NCBI GenBank assembly: GCA_039566865.1 | Contig: CM076943.1 | Location: forward strand, 37,580,663-37,644,662 | From: Aurelia coerulea | Taxonomy: Eukaryota > Cnidaria > Scyphozoa > Semaeostomeae > Ulmaridae | Reading direction: 5' to 3' | Length of the DNA: 64,000 nt | Part shown: positions 1 through 11,385 of the stretch, piece after piece | How positions within the stretch are numbered: position 1 is the stretch's first letter | Layout: each line of letters begins with the position of its first letter | Made by a program: the position numbers and the translations under genes | The notes under the pieces: model-generated | The model's input: the letters and a program-made list of their open reading frames with translations, nothing else | The model's database searches: none | Told to the model about the DNA's origin: nothing

Positions 1-766
1 GGCATTTTCAAGCCAATGTTCAGTTCTATTTATCAAGGACATAATCGTGGAATAGAGTTCTCGAAAAGTATATTAGCCATTTGTTTATGTGCCATTTGCT
101 TTGAGGAAACTCAAAGAATGATGTCATGCACAATTTTTCCAATACTTTGGAGAAATTGAAAGTTATTGCTATCACATCTCTTCCCAGACATTACAGCAAC
201 CCTAGATAATTTCCATAGATCGGGGAATATACCATTTTTTTTTACAAAGTCCACTTTGTAATCTAAGAGAGGGCTCCAGGTCAGTCAGAAAGAAAGCGAG
301 AAAGAGAGAAAGTAAGGTAGTCACGCTCGTTAAAGCAATCCCAACAAATATTGGCGCCATTGACTGAGGGAAGGCACGTGATCACACTGAACCAAAACAT
401 CTTATTCATGCATATGGTTTTTGAACAGAGGTTATCTTCGTGACGGCTTGTTTCAAACTCGATGCCGGCGAATATCAACAATTGAAACGTTCTGCAGGGT
501 TCTGCATTAGGAATTTTGCGTTATCATAAATCTCACACGACACCTAATTTGAGACAGATGCACCAATAGTTTCAAGCACGAACTAAGGCCTCAAATAGGC
601 AAACTAGGGGTGACGACACGTTTGATTTTCTGCGTATCATCCTAGTTGGACATAAAGATCAAAATATTGCTTTTCCGGTGATTCTTGTCCTTATACAAGG
701 GGCTTGATTTTTGCTTGAAGGCGACTTTAGCAGCAACATTCATCTCTTTAACTGTAGCTGTAGCTA

Positions 767-1851
767 ATTAAAGGCCCCCATTAGCCATGTTTGAAGAATG
801 AGATCATGCAAATAGCTTGCCTCAAAGTAATAGAATATCTATTTGCAATTGCAATGCGTGATTTAGTTCATATCGAAATGGATGTAGCCTAATAACGAGC
901 CCACTTGATGAAGCAGATCAGATTTCGTTATATGCATCAGATCTATTACATTAGATGTAGCGAGAGTCTAGAGACGTAGAAACTAGTGGGACACAGGGGG
1001 CACGTGCTTCCCAAGATTTTGCAACAAACCAAAAGGTGTAATTTTCGTCTCATGATGTGCCCCTCTTAAAGACTAATGCGGACAGAAAGTAGTGTAATTA
1101 TGTTAGTATTTACGTCTTGATTTGGCTATGTTTGCTTCTCATTTTGTTTCATTGCGAAGGAAATCGTATATCTATCAGCATTCATACTATTTTCTCCTAT
1201 ATGTATCATTTTTCCCGTCGAAAATCAGATGTATATTAAAATGCCCTTCTTATGAAAAAAGTGCCCTTAAATTGCCATGCCCCTCCAAGTTTAAGATGCT
1301 TCCTACTGCTCTGATAAAAACTGAAGGATGGCCGACAATATTGTATTGGTAAATTGTTTACTTTATCCTGACAAGAGCTGCCACTATAACAGTGCCACAC
1401 TTGTTTGTTGATAGTATTATATGGGTTTGTTGGCTCCCTTGGCAACAGCTATCTATATCGAAGATTTCAAACAGTAAGGGCAGTGTGCCAGGTCAAAGAG
1501 GTCAAATTTTGAAAATTGCCTTGGAACGAGTTGGCAGCTCGATTAATGTTAGGAGCAAGAAGTAATTAGCCTTAACGAGGAAATGTCAGTTGGCAACTAC
1601 GCCAAATTTGATTGTTAGCCCAAAAGATCTCTGAATTGTTTTCATTGTACACATTAACAATGCCTATAAATATCTCAAATGCTTCGCTGATTGTTTCGAT
1701 TATCTTCATAAATAATGCCTATTGTTACAACATTCCTGATTCCTGGTACTATACCTATATGTCTATATGTCTATATGTCTATATGTCTATATAGGTGTAT
1801 TCCTTCCGGTTGGAGAAAAGCCCCTCCATAATGTTTTCATTCTTCAAACAT
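767..1851. mobile_element. Insertion inside R1 copy A
   Basis: Copies B and C of R1 read continuously through the sequence GTAGCTAAAAACA. Copy A is split there, and about 1,085 bp lie between the two halves. The insert ends in TCATTCTTCAAACAT, the inverse of ATGTTTGAAGAATGA found about 20 bp inside its left end. That terminal inverted repeat indicates a DNA transposon. No transposase frame is visible; the small frames inside show no recognisable motif. Superfamily unknown. Confidence 0.6.
1755..1795. repeat. TATATGTC microsatellite
   Basis: About four tandem copies of the octamer CTATATGT, inside the insertion in R1 copy A. Confidence 0.9.
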
Positions 1852-1965
1852 AAAAACAGCATCAACGATCATTTGGGGTTATGAAGAAATCAATATTCAG
1901 ATTTTCTTATGCTGGCTTAGCTCAGGACGGACTTTGTAATGATGCAAAAGGATCTTATGTTCATT

Positions 1966-2895
1966 GACGAATTGTAAATGAGAGTCAATAGGTACAAAAT
2001 GATTCGATTTGATATGTTTTGATGGGCTTTCATTAGGCCACAGATGATCCATGATGATGTCGTTTTGTCGTTTTATTGATAGTTTGCCAACAATACCCTT
2101 TTACATAAGTCAATTAATTAGAATATGGATGAAAGAGACTGAAGATGGATGATTTGTGCTAATGACCGAAATGGGAAAGTACGGTACTTTCTGCCAACTG
2201 CAAACACCTGTTCGTTTCGTCCTCTGCGGTCAAGCTAATGTAAAATGGGATCAATCTAAAGGAATGAATTTTCTGATGGTCAGGGTTGTTAGTCTCATGC
2301 ATTTTGAGGGTTGTAAACATTGTATACCAGTATGAAACTGGCGTCAGTCGACAGTGAAATAGAACGATAATTCGATCCTGCAAAGGAACCATTAATTGTC
2401 AATTTCTTTGACCCCTGTTCACCTTTTCTCGCATGGAAGCAATTTACCAAAAGTACTTATTTGACTCTGTCCGAATCCACCCTCTAATGTAAACCTAAAT
2501 TTAAGAGGACAAATTTTCAAACAGGCTGCACCGACAACATACGTGCAACATGCTGGCCAGCGAAATGTTGTGTGTCCTTCATTTCGATGTTTTTTGCCTG
2601 TGGGCACATACGCCCTCAGACTTGGTCTATTCAAGTGGGCCAAGGCCCCAAGGCGAGGCGAAGTGACTTTAAGAGCTAGATTATGGGACAGGACATCAGG
2701 AAACAATGCAAACGAAGACTTTGCCATTAAGAAACAATGCCAGCGAAGACTGCCAAACAAGGGCTAGTTAGGTCAAGTATGTCCCGATTCAGGTTAAACG
2801 TTTTCGTATCAGTGAAAGCATCAGAGCCCTCAGAGCCACTTATCAATCTTGTGCTGTCAATTCTGTCTAACATGAAATGGAATTGCATTAAAAAG
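1966..2895. other. Spacer with a short tandem duplication
   Basis: No supported gene. Overlapping frames on both strands around 2419-2767 have no recognisable domain and look like chance frames. The only structure I see is a 31-bp unit beginning GAAACAATGC, present about twice at 2700-2754. Confidence 0.5.
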
Positions 2896-2897
2896 CT

Positions 2898-2977
2898 TGA
2901 CTGACTTTCTTTCTAATTTACTGACCTGGAGCCCCCTCTTGGCTCCAGTAGTACTAAGTAAGTAGACTTTGTAATTA
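2898..2977 (-). repeat. R1 family end fragment, inverted
   Basis: Read on the minus strand, this begins TTACAAAGTC, continues to GAGGGGGCTCCAGGTCAG and ends in a GAAAGAAAG tract. It matches the 5' end of the R1 element with a small insertion after ACAAAGTC. Only the 5' end is present. Confidence 0.65.
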
Positions 2978-3179
2978 AAAACGTTCCGGCTAGGCGAAAT
3001 ATCCCTGCTAGGCGAGATGTCCCGGCAATACGGGATTGTGCAAACAGGTCCTTAGTTGTGTGTTTGGGGCAGACCAAGGCATGTTAACACAGTTTTGTGC
3101 GGAAATTATGAAGATACCAAGTGAATCAAAACAAGTTGATCCGTGCTCAAACCTGAAGTTTGCTTGATACTCATCAGAG

Positions 3180-3555
3180 TTGCTCATGACTGAAATTTAT
3201 GAAACAAAATACAGTCTGAGTCCACCATTCATGAAACAGTCTCTGAGTCCAACATCCAAAGGATATTTTTATGCAGCAAAACATGAGCTACGTCTAAGCC
3301 ATGGCAATGACGCTCAACTGCCAAAGATACGAACTTCGTCCTTTGGAGTTGAGTCCATTACTTACCTTAGAAATAAACTGTGGAAGCTTTACCGCGAGAA
3401 ATAAAGCAATCAAACAGCCTTCCTATCTTAAAAAAATTAGATGTTTGAATGATGATAAATGCAACTCTGTAGGCTCTGCTAGATATTGGAATGATGATAA
3501 ATGCAACTGTAGGCTTTGCAAAGTATATATCCTGAAAGTTGGGTTTCTAACGGGA
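3180..3555 (+). pseudogene. LINE reverse-transcriptase C-terminal fragment
   Basis: The frame from 3186 begins LMTEIYETKYSLSPPFM and continues to a GVESI-x5-NKLW stretch. It aligns by eye with the C-terminus of the LINE at 38826-40284, which has LLMTEMYKTRNDLNPSFM and GTESIRFKGPQLWQ. After the stop, another frame gives CNCRLCKVYILKVGFL, the cysteine-containing tail that ends this LINE family's protein. The polymerase core is absent, so this is a 5'-truncated, decayed copy. A unit of about 40 bp (GAATGATGATAAATGCAACT) is duplicated at 3448-3510 and breaks the tail. Confidence 0.75.
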
Positions 3556-3623
3556 TAGAGTTTTAACTTATTTGTCCTTTAATATATATTGACATATTGA
3601 CAGATCAGATTGTGAATTATATA

Positions 3624-4237
3624 CCGGGTGAGTCAATAAAAAGGATCCAATTTTGAAAGGTCACACCTCCCTAGATATCAAGACGATGATATCGGTAAAT
3701 ATAGACATATTCAAATCCATCTTGAAATTACCTGACTGAAATCGGCCACTCTGTTCGGAAATTACGAGGGATTCCCTCGAGAATTCCTCTTCAAAAGCCT
3801 TCAAGAAGTGCCCAAAGTCACGAACAAGTTTCCCTCTCTGCCTTACACAGGTCTTACAGCGATGACTGCTGCACGCTTTAGCGTGTGTTATCCTCTTGGG
3901 AGGATGAACAGGTCTTCCCCTGGTATCAATAACCTATTCATGGGGATTCCATTCTCCCAAGAGGACAAAATACGTGAATGCATGTGAGTGTCATCATTTT
4001 TAGGAAGGGAAACCAAGGAAAATTCAGTGTTTTCACTCGTTTTTGCAGGTTTTTGGAAGAGGTTTTCTGCAGAAATCTCCCATATCCACGGGAAGGAATG
4101 GCTGATTAAAGCCGGGCAAATTACTGAACCTAATTGAGCATATTGGTAATAAAACAAGACAATTTTCAATATTATTGCTTTGATATTCAGGGAGCAGTGT
4201 CCTTTCAAACGTGGATTCTTTTTTTCCTCAACCGGTG
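3624..4237. mobile_element. Mariner-like fold-back element with TA duplication
   Basis: Bounded by TA (3622-3623 and 4238-4239). Inverted ends of about 38 bp start CCGGGTGAG on the left and CACCGGTTGAGG on the right arm, and both continue into a stretch ending TTTGAAAGG. They are a degenerate version of the CCGGGTGTCCC ends seen at 13607, 32083 and 62164. The TA duplication and ends suggest Tc1/mariner-derived MITEs. No transposase. Confidence 0.65.
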
Positions 4238-4349
4238 TATTGTAAATAGTAGGCGTTAATTAGCTCCAATCTAGCTCTTCATTTTTTTGCCTACTTTAGA
4301 TAGATAGTTGATGATAACAATGATTATGATAAAACCATTTTGTAGGCAA

Positions 4350-4680
4350 CATGTCAATTCAGAATAACATTTAGTTGGTTAAAATCGGTCATATTTTTCT
4401 CGAGTTACAAGTGGTTTTATAAGTGTGTTTTTCCAAAGAATCTCTGAAAACAGGCCTAAACTTCTGGATCAAAATTTCCAACGATGAAGCTCGTGATACT
4501 GTTCTTTGCATTAAAGGATTTCTTTCAGCAGTTTTTAGACAGTTTTCAGTATTGTCATGGTGAATTGTTATCCAAGGATCTTGGGCCTGTTTGAAGGATT
4601 TCGAGATTCAACAATTTTATAAAGTCGTCCATAACTAGCGTACAATGAGACCGATTTTAATCAACTAAATGTTGCTATCT
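4350..4680. repeat. Diverged fold-back repeat
   Basis: ACATTTAGTTGGTTAAAATC at 4369 is inverted as GATTTTAATCAACTAAATGT near 4650, and the homology extends inward with many mismatches. It looks like an old MITE without clear target duplications. Just to the right, at 4685-4731, a 24-bp unit containing CTACCTATGCTATGG is tandemly repeated twice. Confidence 0.5.
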
Positions 4681-4734
4681 ATCTTGACACGCTACCTATG
4701 CTATGGCAACACGTTACCTATGCTATGGTAACCG

Positions 4735-6141
4735 ATTTCAAGAAGTTTTATGAATAGGTAGCAGACAACACGCTTTGAAACGTTGCAAAATTTTTTCGAC
4801 TCACTCGCTAATTACTTTGCTTTCTTCTCCTGTAAGGCTTTTGTTAAGACAAGTGCCTATTTGGCTATTTACGGCCCCCCCAGAACGAACGAGAAATTTT
4901 TAAATTGGCTACTGCTATATCTTACAGCTTTTTAGGGTTCAATTTGCTGTATTTAAGAGTGGTTTTTAGTTAATCACAAGAAGAATCCAGCTATTTTGGT
5001 ATGAACATTCCATTCATTTTCCAATAAGGTGAATCATTCAAGTGTAGTGTGCATCGTTACAGTGTATGTAAAACAAAATGTGCGAAAAGTGTTCCCAAGG
5101 ATTTCTTGTTTTCGAGCAAGTTCTACAACCATTCTGACCAATGAACTTCCCAAAGACCTTTTGCCAGCTTCACTTTCCACTAGAGGTTAAGAAAATATAT
5201 TTTACTTTCAATTAGAGGTTTAGAAAATATACGCACACAGAACAAGATTTTTTATATATGTTTAAGTTGTCTGTAATATATTTTCGTTATTGTAAATTTT
5301 CGACATTTTCGGTATTGTAAATATTTAGCTGTTCTTGCTTTTTTAACAGAGCTGACATATTTTTAAAAGACACGACAGTCTTTTGTTCATCAGACTTTTT
5401 GTATATATTCAGTTCCTCATTCGAGAGGAGACTGTGTATTTTTGGAATTGAATCATGTCTCTTAGTATGTTGTTTATCATCTTTCTCATTTTTAAATGGC
5501 TGATAGACGGATGGATGAAGTTCATACTTGGTATGCTTGGTATATGGTGATGCGGAACAACATCAACATTTATAGTTAGTTGTCTCTACTGCACCCTTTG
5601 CTAGCCAATCAAACGTGGTCATCTGCTTCGTGAATCTGGAAAATATTTTGCCGTTTTTACATCAGCAATATTTCGTTTGCTTCTAATTTTTTATTTTCTT
5701 CTTGTTCAGTTAGATCATAGACCATACGTTCATATGACCACAGAGTCATATGTTCTGTCAGAAATCCTTAACTTTGCCCTGGAGCCGTTGTTTTACCATT
5801 TCTTATTAGATTTTTATTCCTGCATGATTACGAGGTTCTTGTTTGGCATGATCAATCATTTTCGAGAATTTGCATTGACGAAAATATGATTCTAATGAAT
5901 ATGTGGTTCAAGCAAGTACATGTATTTTTATGAGCAACTAAGAATGTTAACCAGAATTTCTTCAAGGTTCCACAACAACCTTCATGTATACTTTCGTTGC
6001 CTTCCTGAACCTTTCCAAATGAATTTTTTGAAGCCACAATGCTTAAGTACCTTCCAAGTATTATGATACTCGAAACAATGGAAACCAGTAATAATGTGCG
6101 AAGGATTTATTTTTAACAAACTGAATACGTTTCTCAAGTTT
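4735..6141. other. Spacer, no recognised gene
   Basis: AT-rich sequence with only short frames (the longest about 70 codons) and no recognisable motif. I see nothing I can support. Confidence 0.5.
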
Positions 6142-6150
6142 TACATTACC

Positions 6151-6742
6151 AACAAGGACAAATTTTTAAGACAATAGCATGAGTTGCTTTAGTTGACATC
6201 TGAATTCAAAGCAATCAGAGATTGCAGACAAAGGAAATTCTCTCAACCAGTAATTCAAAACAAACTATCCCGCAAAGGTTTCTCTGAAACCCAGGTAGCT
6301 AGCTAGCCTGTTGTGCATTCCAGAAGTTGTTTCAAGAGCAAATATGACCATAGATCAAAAGAAGAAGGATATATGTACACATCTACCTTGGGCATTTTAT
6401 TTATCTGGTTCGAAAGCCGATTGGGAGGCGACTCAATTCTCTTATTTTTTGGGTGTTATTAAAATACTGCTCAGCTTATGGACCAAATAAATAGAATGCC
6501 CGAGGTAGATGTGTGAATAAATTCTTCTTCTTTCGATGTATGCTCATGTCTGCTCTTAAAAACAATTTCTGGAATGCACAACGAGCGAACTAGCTACTTG
6601 GGTTTCAGAGAAACTTTTGCGGCTTCGTTTGTTTCGAATTACTGGTTGATGGAATTTCCTTTGTCTGCGATCGCAAAGCGCTTTGGATTCAGGTGTTAAC
6701 AAAAGCAACTCATGCTATTGTCTTATAAAATCTATCCCTATT
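6151..6742. mobile_element. R2 fold-back MITE, copy 1 (9-bp duplication)
   Basis: Long inverted arms of about 280 bp begin AACAAGGACA and contain GACAATAGCATGAGTTGC. The central part is also inverted (GGGCATTTTATTTAT against AATAAATAGAATGCCC). The flanks are TACATTACC (6142-6150) and TACTTTACC (6743-6751), a 9-bp duplication with one mismatch. No coding capacity. A 9-bp duplication is typical of Mutator-like elements, so a MULE-derived MITE is a reasonable guess. Confidence 0.8.
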
Positions 6743-6775
6743 TACTTTACCAGTACTGGAGTTTCTCGATTGTTG

Positions 6776-7195
6776 TAGCCTGCGTGCAGACTCTACTGAT
6801 TTCCTTTCATTTCAGAGAGGTTCTCCTCCAGTAGAGTCTGCGCAACAGCGACCAAATCCCTGTTTTCAGTTCATGAGAAACGAGGAACCTTTCCTGATTG
6901 GCCAAAGCATATCCCCTTTGTTTGATGGAGCGTCTGTGTCTTTGTTCGAGTCTGCTGATATTCAATTGGCTTATGCATGAACAAAGATAGCCATAGAAAC
7001 CCTTTTGTGATAAATGTGTGTCGGTGTTTTGTCTACCCTATTCATAGGCAGCTCTATTGAATCAAATTCAATGAGTTAGTTCCTCAATCCTTGGAACCGT
7101 GCGTGACCAAAAACAAGGATTTGGTCGCTGTTGCGCAGACTCTACTGGAGGAGAACCTCTCTGAAAAGAATTCAGTAGAGTCTGCACGCAGGCTA
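6776..7195. mobile_element. TAGCCTGCG element, small copy (8-bp duplication)
   Basis: Inverted arms of about 100 bp begin TAGCCTGCGTGCAGACTCTA and include a CAGTAGAGTCTGCGCAACAG stretch. They lie at 6776-6875 and, inverted, at 7098-7195. The flanks are a perfect 8-bp duplication GATTGTTG (6768-6775 and 7196-7203). A larger relative with the same termini lies at 49741-52091. The middle has no gene. Confidence 0.85.
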
Positions 7196-7495
7196 GATTG
7201 TTGGCGATCTATGACTTTAGTTTCTTATAAGCAGTCTGTGATATTGTTACAATTGTGCCATTTAAGTCTTGCCAGGATAATCAACATCGCTAAAACTAAT
7301 GTAATCTTCGATGTAACAGCTTAAAAATGTACTTTTTACACTAGTAGAATTTAGGAACTCTAATCCCTTGGAAAATGTTCGTGATTCACCTGATATGATA
7401 CCGGGTGTGCCAAAAGTTAACAGCGTTTTCACTCCTTTCCCAGTTACTACTGCCCTTACATGATTGTAAACGTCGACGTTGTCTCGTTCAATTCC

Positions 7496-7640
7496 TACCC
7501 TGAGCATCCCCCGGGATTCCCAGCCCTGAGCATCCGCCTGGAATTCCCAGGGCATTTGCTCATAAATGATTCCTGGCCCCCGGGCATTTGACAATCAATT
7601 TTTCCCCGGTTCCCTGAGCATTTGACAACACCAGACGCTT
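7496..7640. repeat. CCCGGGCATTTG-type GC-rich repeat
   Basis: GC-rich stretch in AT-rich surroundings, with several reiterations of a unit like CCTGAGCATTTG or CCCGGGCATTTGAC. A related stretch lies at 10575-10690. It looks like part of a short interspersed repeat, but I cannot define its ends. Confidence 0.45.
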
Positions 7641-7813
7641 ATAGCATAGCCCCCAAACCTTTTCTTTTGTCCTAGGTTTCCGTGGGATTCTGATCCACGC
7701 CCTGATCAGATCGCATTTTCTCCTATAAGTGACCGATCAGGTGCCGTCATTGTGTTTGCTTCCGTGTTTCCCAGCAAAACTTAGGCCATTTTTTGCTGTT
7801 TTGACTTCAATCC

Positions 7814-8434
7814 AAAACAAAGACAGATAATGTTACGATAGGATCTGCAACTTTTTATTGACAACTCATACAAAGCGATTTGTGATTGCAGACAAAGGGA
7901 ATTCCATGCCCGGTTGATCAGGTCATAAACAAAAACAAGCAAAGCCGCAAAAGTTGCCCTGAAACCCAGGTAGCTAGCACGCTCGTTGTGCATTCCAGAA
8001 ATGGTTTTAAAGAGCAAACGTGACAACATATCGAAAGAAGCGGGATATATCTAAACTTCTATCGCTGGCATTTCATTTGTGTGGTTCAGAAGCTGAGCAG
8101 TGAGTGTTTTAATTACACCCAAAAAATACGAGAATTAAATCGCCCATGAATCAACTTCCGAACCCAAAAAATAAAATGCCTGAGGCAGAACTTTAGATAT
8201 ATCCTTCTTATTTCAATATTTGCTCGTGTTTGCTCTTAAAAACTATTTCTGGAATGCACAACGAGCGAGCTAGCTCTAGAGCCGGGTTTCACAGCAACTT
8301 TTGCGGCTTGCTTTGTTTTTGTTTATGACTTGACCAAGGGCATGGAATTCCCTTTGTCTTCAATCACGAATCGCTTTGTATGTAGGTGTCAATAAAAAGT
8401 AGCGGATCCTATTGTAACATTATCTGTCCTTGCT
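7814..8434. mobile_element. R2 fold-back MITE, copy 2
   Basis: Inverted arms begin ACAAAGACAGATAATGTTAC on the left and end GTAACATTATCTGTCCTTG on the right. They share with copy 1 the internal GCGATTTGTGATTGCAGACA and TAGCTAGC-containing blocks. The left flank CTTCAATCC (7805-7813) matches CTACAATCC at 9043-9051 (8 of 9), which now lies beyond copy 3. Copy 3 therefore inserted at the extreme right end of this element. Confidence 0.75.
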
Positions 8435-8436
8435 CT

Positions 8437-9035
8437 AACAAGGGCAGATTTTGTAATACAATAGCATGAGTTGCTTTTGTTGACACCTCAATTCAAAGCG
8501 ATTAGCGATTGCAGACAAAGGAAATTCTCTCAACCAGCAATTCAAAACAAACAAAGCGGCGAAAGTTTCTTTGAAACCCAGGTAGCTAGCTCGCTCGTTG
8601 TGCATTCCAGAAATTGTTTTTAAGGGCAAACATGAGCGTAGATCGAAAGAAGAAGGATGCATCTACACATCTGCCGCTGGCAGTTAATATGCTTGGTTCA
8701 AAAGCCGTTTAGGAGGCGATTCAATTCCCTTACTTTTTTGGGTGTAATCAAAACATTTACTGCTCAGCTTCTGGACCAAAGAAATAAAATGCCCGCGGCA
8801 GATGTGTAGATATATCCTTCTTCTTTCGATCTATGCTCATGTTTGCCCTTGAAAATAATTTCTGGAATGCACAGCGAGCGAGCTAGCTACCTGGGTTTCA
8901 GAGAAAATTTTGCGGCTTTGTTTGTTTTGAATTACTGGTTGATAGAATTTCCTTTGTCTGTGATCGCTAATCGCTTTGAATTGAGGTGTCAACAAAAGCA
9001 ATTCGTGCTATTGTATTACAAAATCTGCCCTTGTT
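8437..9035. mobile_element. R2 fold-back MITE, copy 3, inserted at end of copy 2
   Basis: Arms begin AACAAGGGCAGATTTTGTAA and are inverted at the right end (TTACAAAATCTGCCCTTGTT). The flanks CCTTGCTCT (8428-8436) and CCTTACTCT (9036-9044) form a 9-bp duplication with one mismatch. The left duplicate is the last part of copy 2, so this copy is the younger. No gene. Confidence 0.8.
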
Positions 9036-9051
9036 CCTTACTCTACAATCC

Positions 9052-9545
9052 CCAAAAATCATTGTACGCTCGGATAAATCGATTCTCATCAAAATTTCAA
9101 TTGGAGAAGATTCTCCATGCTTTGTAGTGTTTTCGGTATGGCTTTGCGATCTTTAAAAATAGCAGAATCGTAGCATTTTTAAACTCAATGCAGTCATCCA
9201 TCGGTTACAGATTCTACAATTAGCCAAAAGGAGAGCACAAAACTGAAAACCTGAAGAAGAACTAGTGCATGCACTTACCTCAAGTGGTTTCAATAAGAAA
9301 CATCCACTTTTTCTGCCGCTATCTACAGCCAGTTTCACCAGCCAACAACACAGTCAACAAAAATGGGCGCGAAAACTTGAATGATTAGCTACATGCTATA
9401 GTCGAATAACAGCAACATGCGATTCCGATGAACAGAAATGTGAATAAATCAACGGTGAATAACAAATATATGAACTTGCTATGCTGAAGAATATAGGGAG
9501 AGCTGTACGTCCAATCAATCCCAGCAAGAATAATTTCGTGATGTC
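9052..9545. other. Spacer, no recognised gene
   Basis: Ordinary AT-rich sequence between two repeats. Nothing supportable. Confidence 0.5.
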
Positions 9546-9549
9546 CTTT

Positions 9550-10476
9550 TTGATTACAAAGTCCAACTTTATAATCTAAGAGGGGGCTCCAGCTCAGTCA
9601 GAAAGAAAGTCAGTAAGAAAGAAAGAAAGAAAGAAAGTCCGTCACGCTCGTTAAAGCAATTGATTAACGTTTATCTCTGCTAATTGGCACTGGAATAAAG
9701 AAAGCACACAGAAAGCGCATACAAGACAGGAGTTTCCCGCGATCCTATAGCAAGATTTGACGTCGGCTTATTTCATGTTAGACAGATTTGACACCATAAG
9801 ATGGATAAATCACCATGATGTTTACCCTGGCGCAACAACAAATTTACCCAGAATTGGCACGTTCTTGACTTCATTAGCAGCTTAATTATGTTAAAACAAT
9901 CGTTTTCTAGAACGAACGCATCATTAGCCACTTATTGATCGTATTCATTATGCAAATAAGTAAAGTTTAGAGGATGATGTAACCGGCGGCCTGCACAGAG
10001 GCTAGCATTCGCAGCATCACCGAATGTAGAAGGACCCTCCTCCTACACAGCTACGGATGCAAACGTCGCAGGTGAAGTTGAGAGGAAAGGTGCAGGATTC
10101 CAGCAAACAATGGCCCCATTAACTGGGGGGGAAGGCACGTGATCACACTGAACCAAAACATCTTCATGCATATGATTCTGCACAGAGGTTATTTTCGTGA
10201 CTACTTGTCTCAAACTAGATGCCCGCAAATAGAAACGTTCTGCAGAGTTCTGCATAAACATAATTGATTTTGTATTATCGGAAATCTCACATGACATCTA
10301 ATTTGACACATACAAGGCGCTTGATTTTCTATGGAAGGCGACTTTAGGAGCAACACTCACTGTAGCTAAAAACAACATCAACGATCATTTGGGGTTATGA
10401 AGAAATCAATTTTCAGATTTTCTTATGCTTGCTTAGCTCAGGACGGACTTTGTAATCATCCAAAAGGATCTTATGT
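9550..10476 (+). repeat. Repeat family R1, copy B (most complete)
   Basis: Runs from TTGATTACAAAGTCC through its palindromic partner, a GGGGGCTCC block and a (GAAA)n tract. It ends at GGACTTTGTAATC, an ATCC-AAAA-GGAT hairpin and CTTATGTT. It is collinear with copy C (58835-59831) over most of its length. No target duplication and no coding frame with recognisable domains. Confidence 0.75.
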
Positions 10477-10574
10477 TCAATAACCGTGCTACCATTCCTT
10501 TATCCAACTGCGGCCATCGTTACGAGTTTATAAGATTGGAGATGTTGACGCTAACAAAGTTGCTAGGAATATGG

Positions 10575-10690
10575 ATCTTCTCAGTGCCCGGCTCCCTGAC
10601 ATTCGATAAAAAATTTGCCTGGCCCCCCGGCATTTGTGCAAGGAATATTTTTAACCCCCGGGCTACCCGGGGGGATGGTCAGGGTAGGAA
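10575..10690. repeat. CCCGGGCATTTG-type GC-rich repeat, second occurrence
   Basis: Contains GTGCCCGGCTCCCTGACATT and CCCCCCGGCATTTG, resembling the stretch at 7496-7640. Boundaries undefined. Confidence 0.4.
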
Positions 10691-10861
10691 TCGCACAAGG
10701 CGTTATTGTGGCAGTTTGACAGTTGCGGTTTGGTGCTTCACTTGTAGCTAGCTGCTAAAGATTGCCATGTAAGGCACCTCGTGCAGTAATCTGTCCCTTT
10801 TTTAATCAGCTTCTAACTCTAACTGCTAACCAGACTAACCCATTAATCTCTTCTCTTGTAG

Positions 10862-11075
10862 CTTCTCCCTCCATGATTGAAACACAACAGTCAGTAGCTT
10901 TGACCCAGCTATCAGGCTCGTTTTCATTGCCCCCAGTGAGCACTTTGACGAAAAGCACGAGTGATGCAGGCATTACATATAACTCAGAATATCAACAGCA
11001 GTTTTCTTCTGATCAGTGGCTGAGATATCCGACGCAAGGTCTGATCGGTAGAACAGCTCAAATGACATCAACCTG
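10862..11075 (+). CDS. Possible internal exon of an unknown gene
   Basis: A pyrimidine-rich tract and AG (TCTCTTCTCTTGTAG, ending at 10861) precede an open stretch, and the candidate ends at a GT donor (CCTG/GTATGC, 11076). The reading frame of about 70 codons is rich in Ser, Thr and Gln (it includes SMIETQQSVALTQLSGSF) with no recognisable domain. The upstream part of the same frame, before the acceptor, looks non-coding. The exon would be 214 bp and so would change phase. No neighbouring exon is identifiable in the window. It could be a chance frame. Confidence 0.35.
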
Positions 11076-11385
11076 GTATGCTCATTTTCTATTCTCATTC
11101 CAATTAAAGCTCTTGGCAGTAAATGCGAACTGCCATTGATAATTGCGATTTTCATCATATCTCGAATTTAATTGAAAGTTGTGATGTCCATGTGTCGAGA
11201 TTAATAATCCAACCTCGGTTCTATGTTTCAAAAGGACTCTCCCATCTCCCATCAACGCTGCAGGCTACGTCAGCGGTGAATTGAGTTTTTCGTAAGCACA
11301 ACCAATTGTGATTACCCAATCAGGAACGCGAAGTGAATGGTAACAAAGCCTTCTTAATCTGTCTCTTGTTTTTTTTTTGTATCTA

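Larger units (their letters stand above)
239..1961 (+). repeat. Repeat family R1, copy A (stem-loop/GAAA element)
   Basis: First of three full-length copies of one interspersed element; the others are at 9550-10476 and 58835-59831. It opens with ACAAAGTCC followed at once by its inverted partner ACTTTGTAATC, then a GGGCTCC block and a GAAAG-rich tract. It ends with GGACTTTGTAAT, a short ATCC-AAAA-GGAT hairpin (imperfect in this copy) and CTTATGTT. I see no target-site duplication and no coding frame. This layout, with subterminal inverted repeats, an internal microsatellite and a 3' hairpin, resembles non-autonomous Helentron-type elements, but that is inference. Compared with copy B, it lacks the part matching about 9660-10100 and carries a 1.1-kb insertion at 767-1851. 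Confidence 0.7.
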
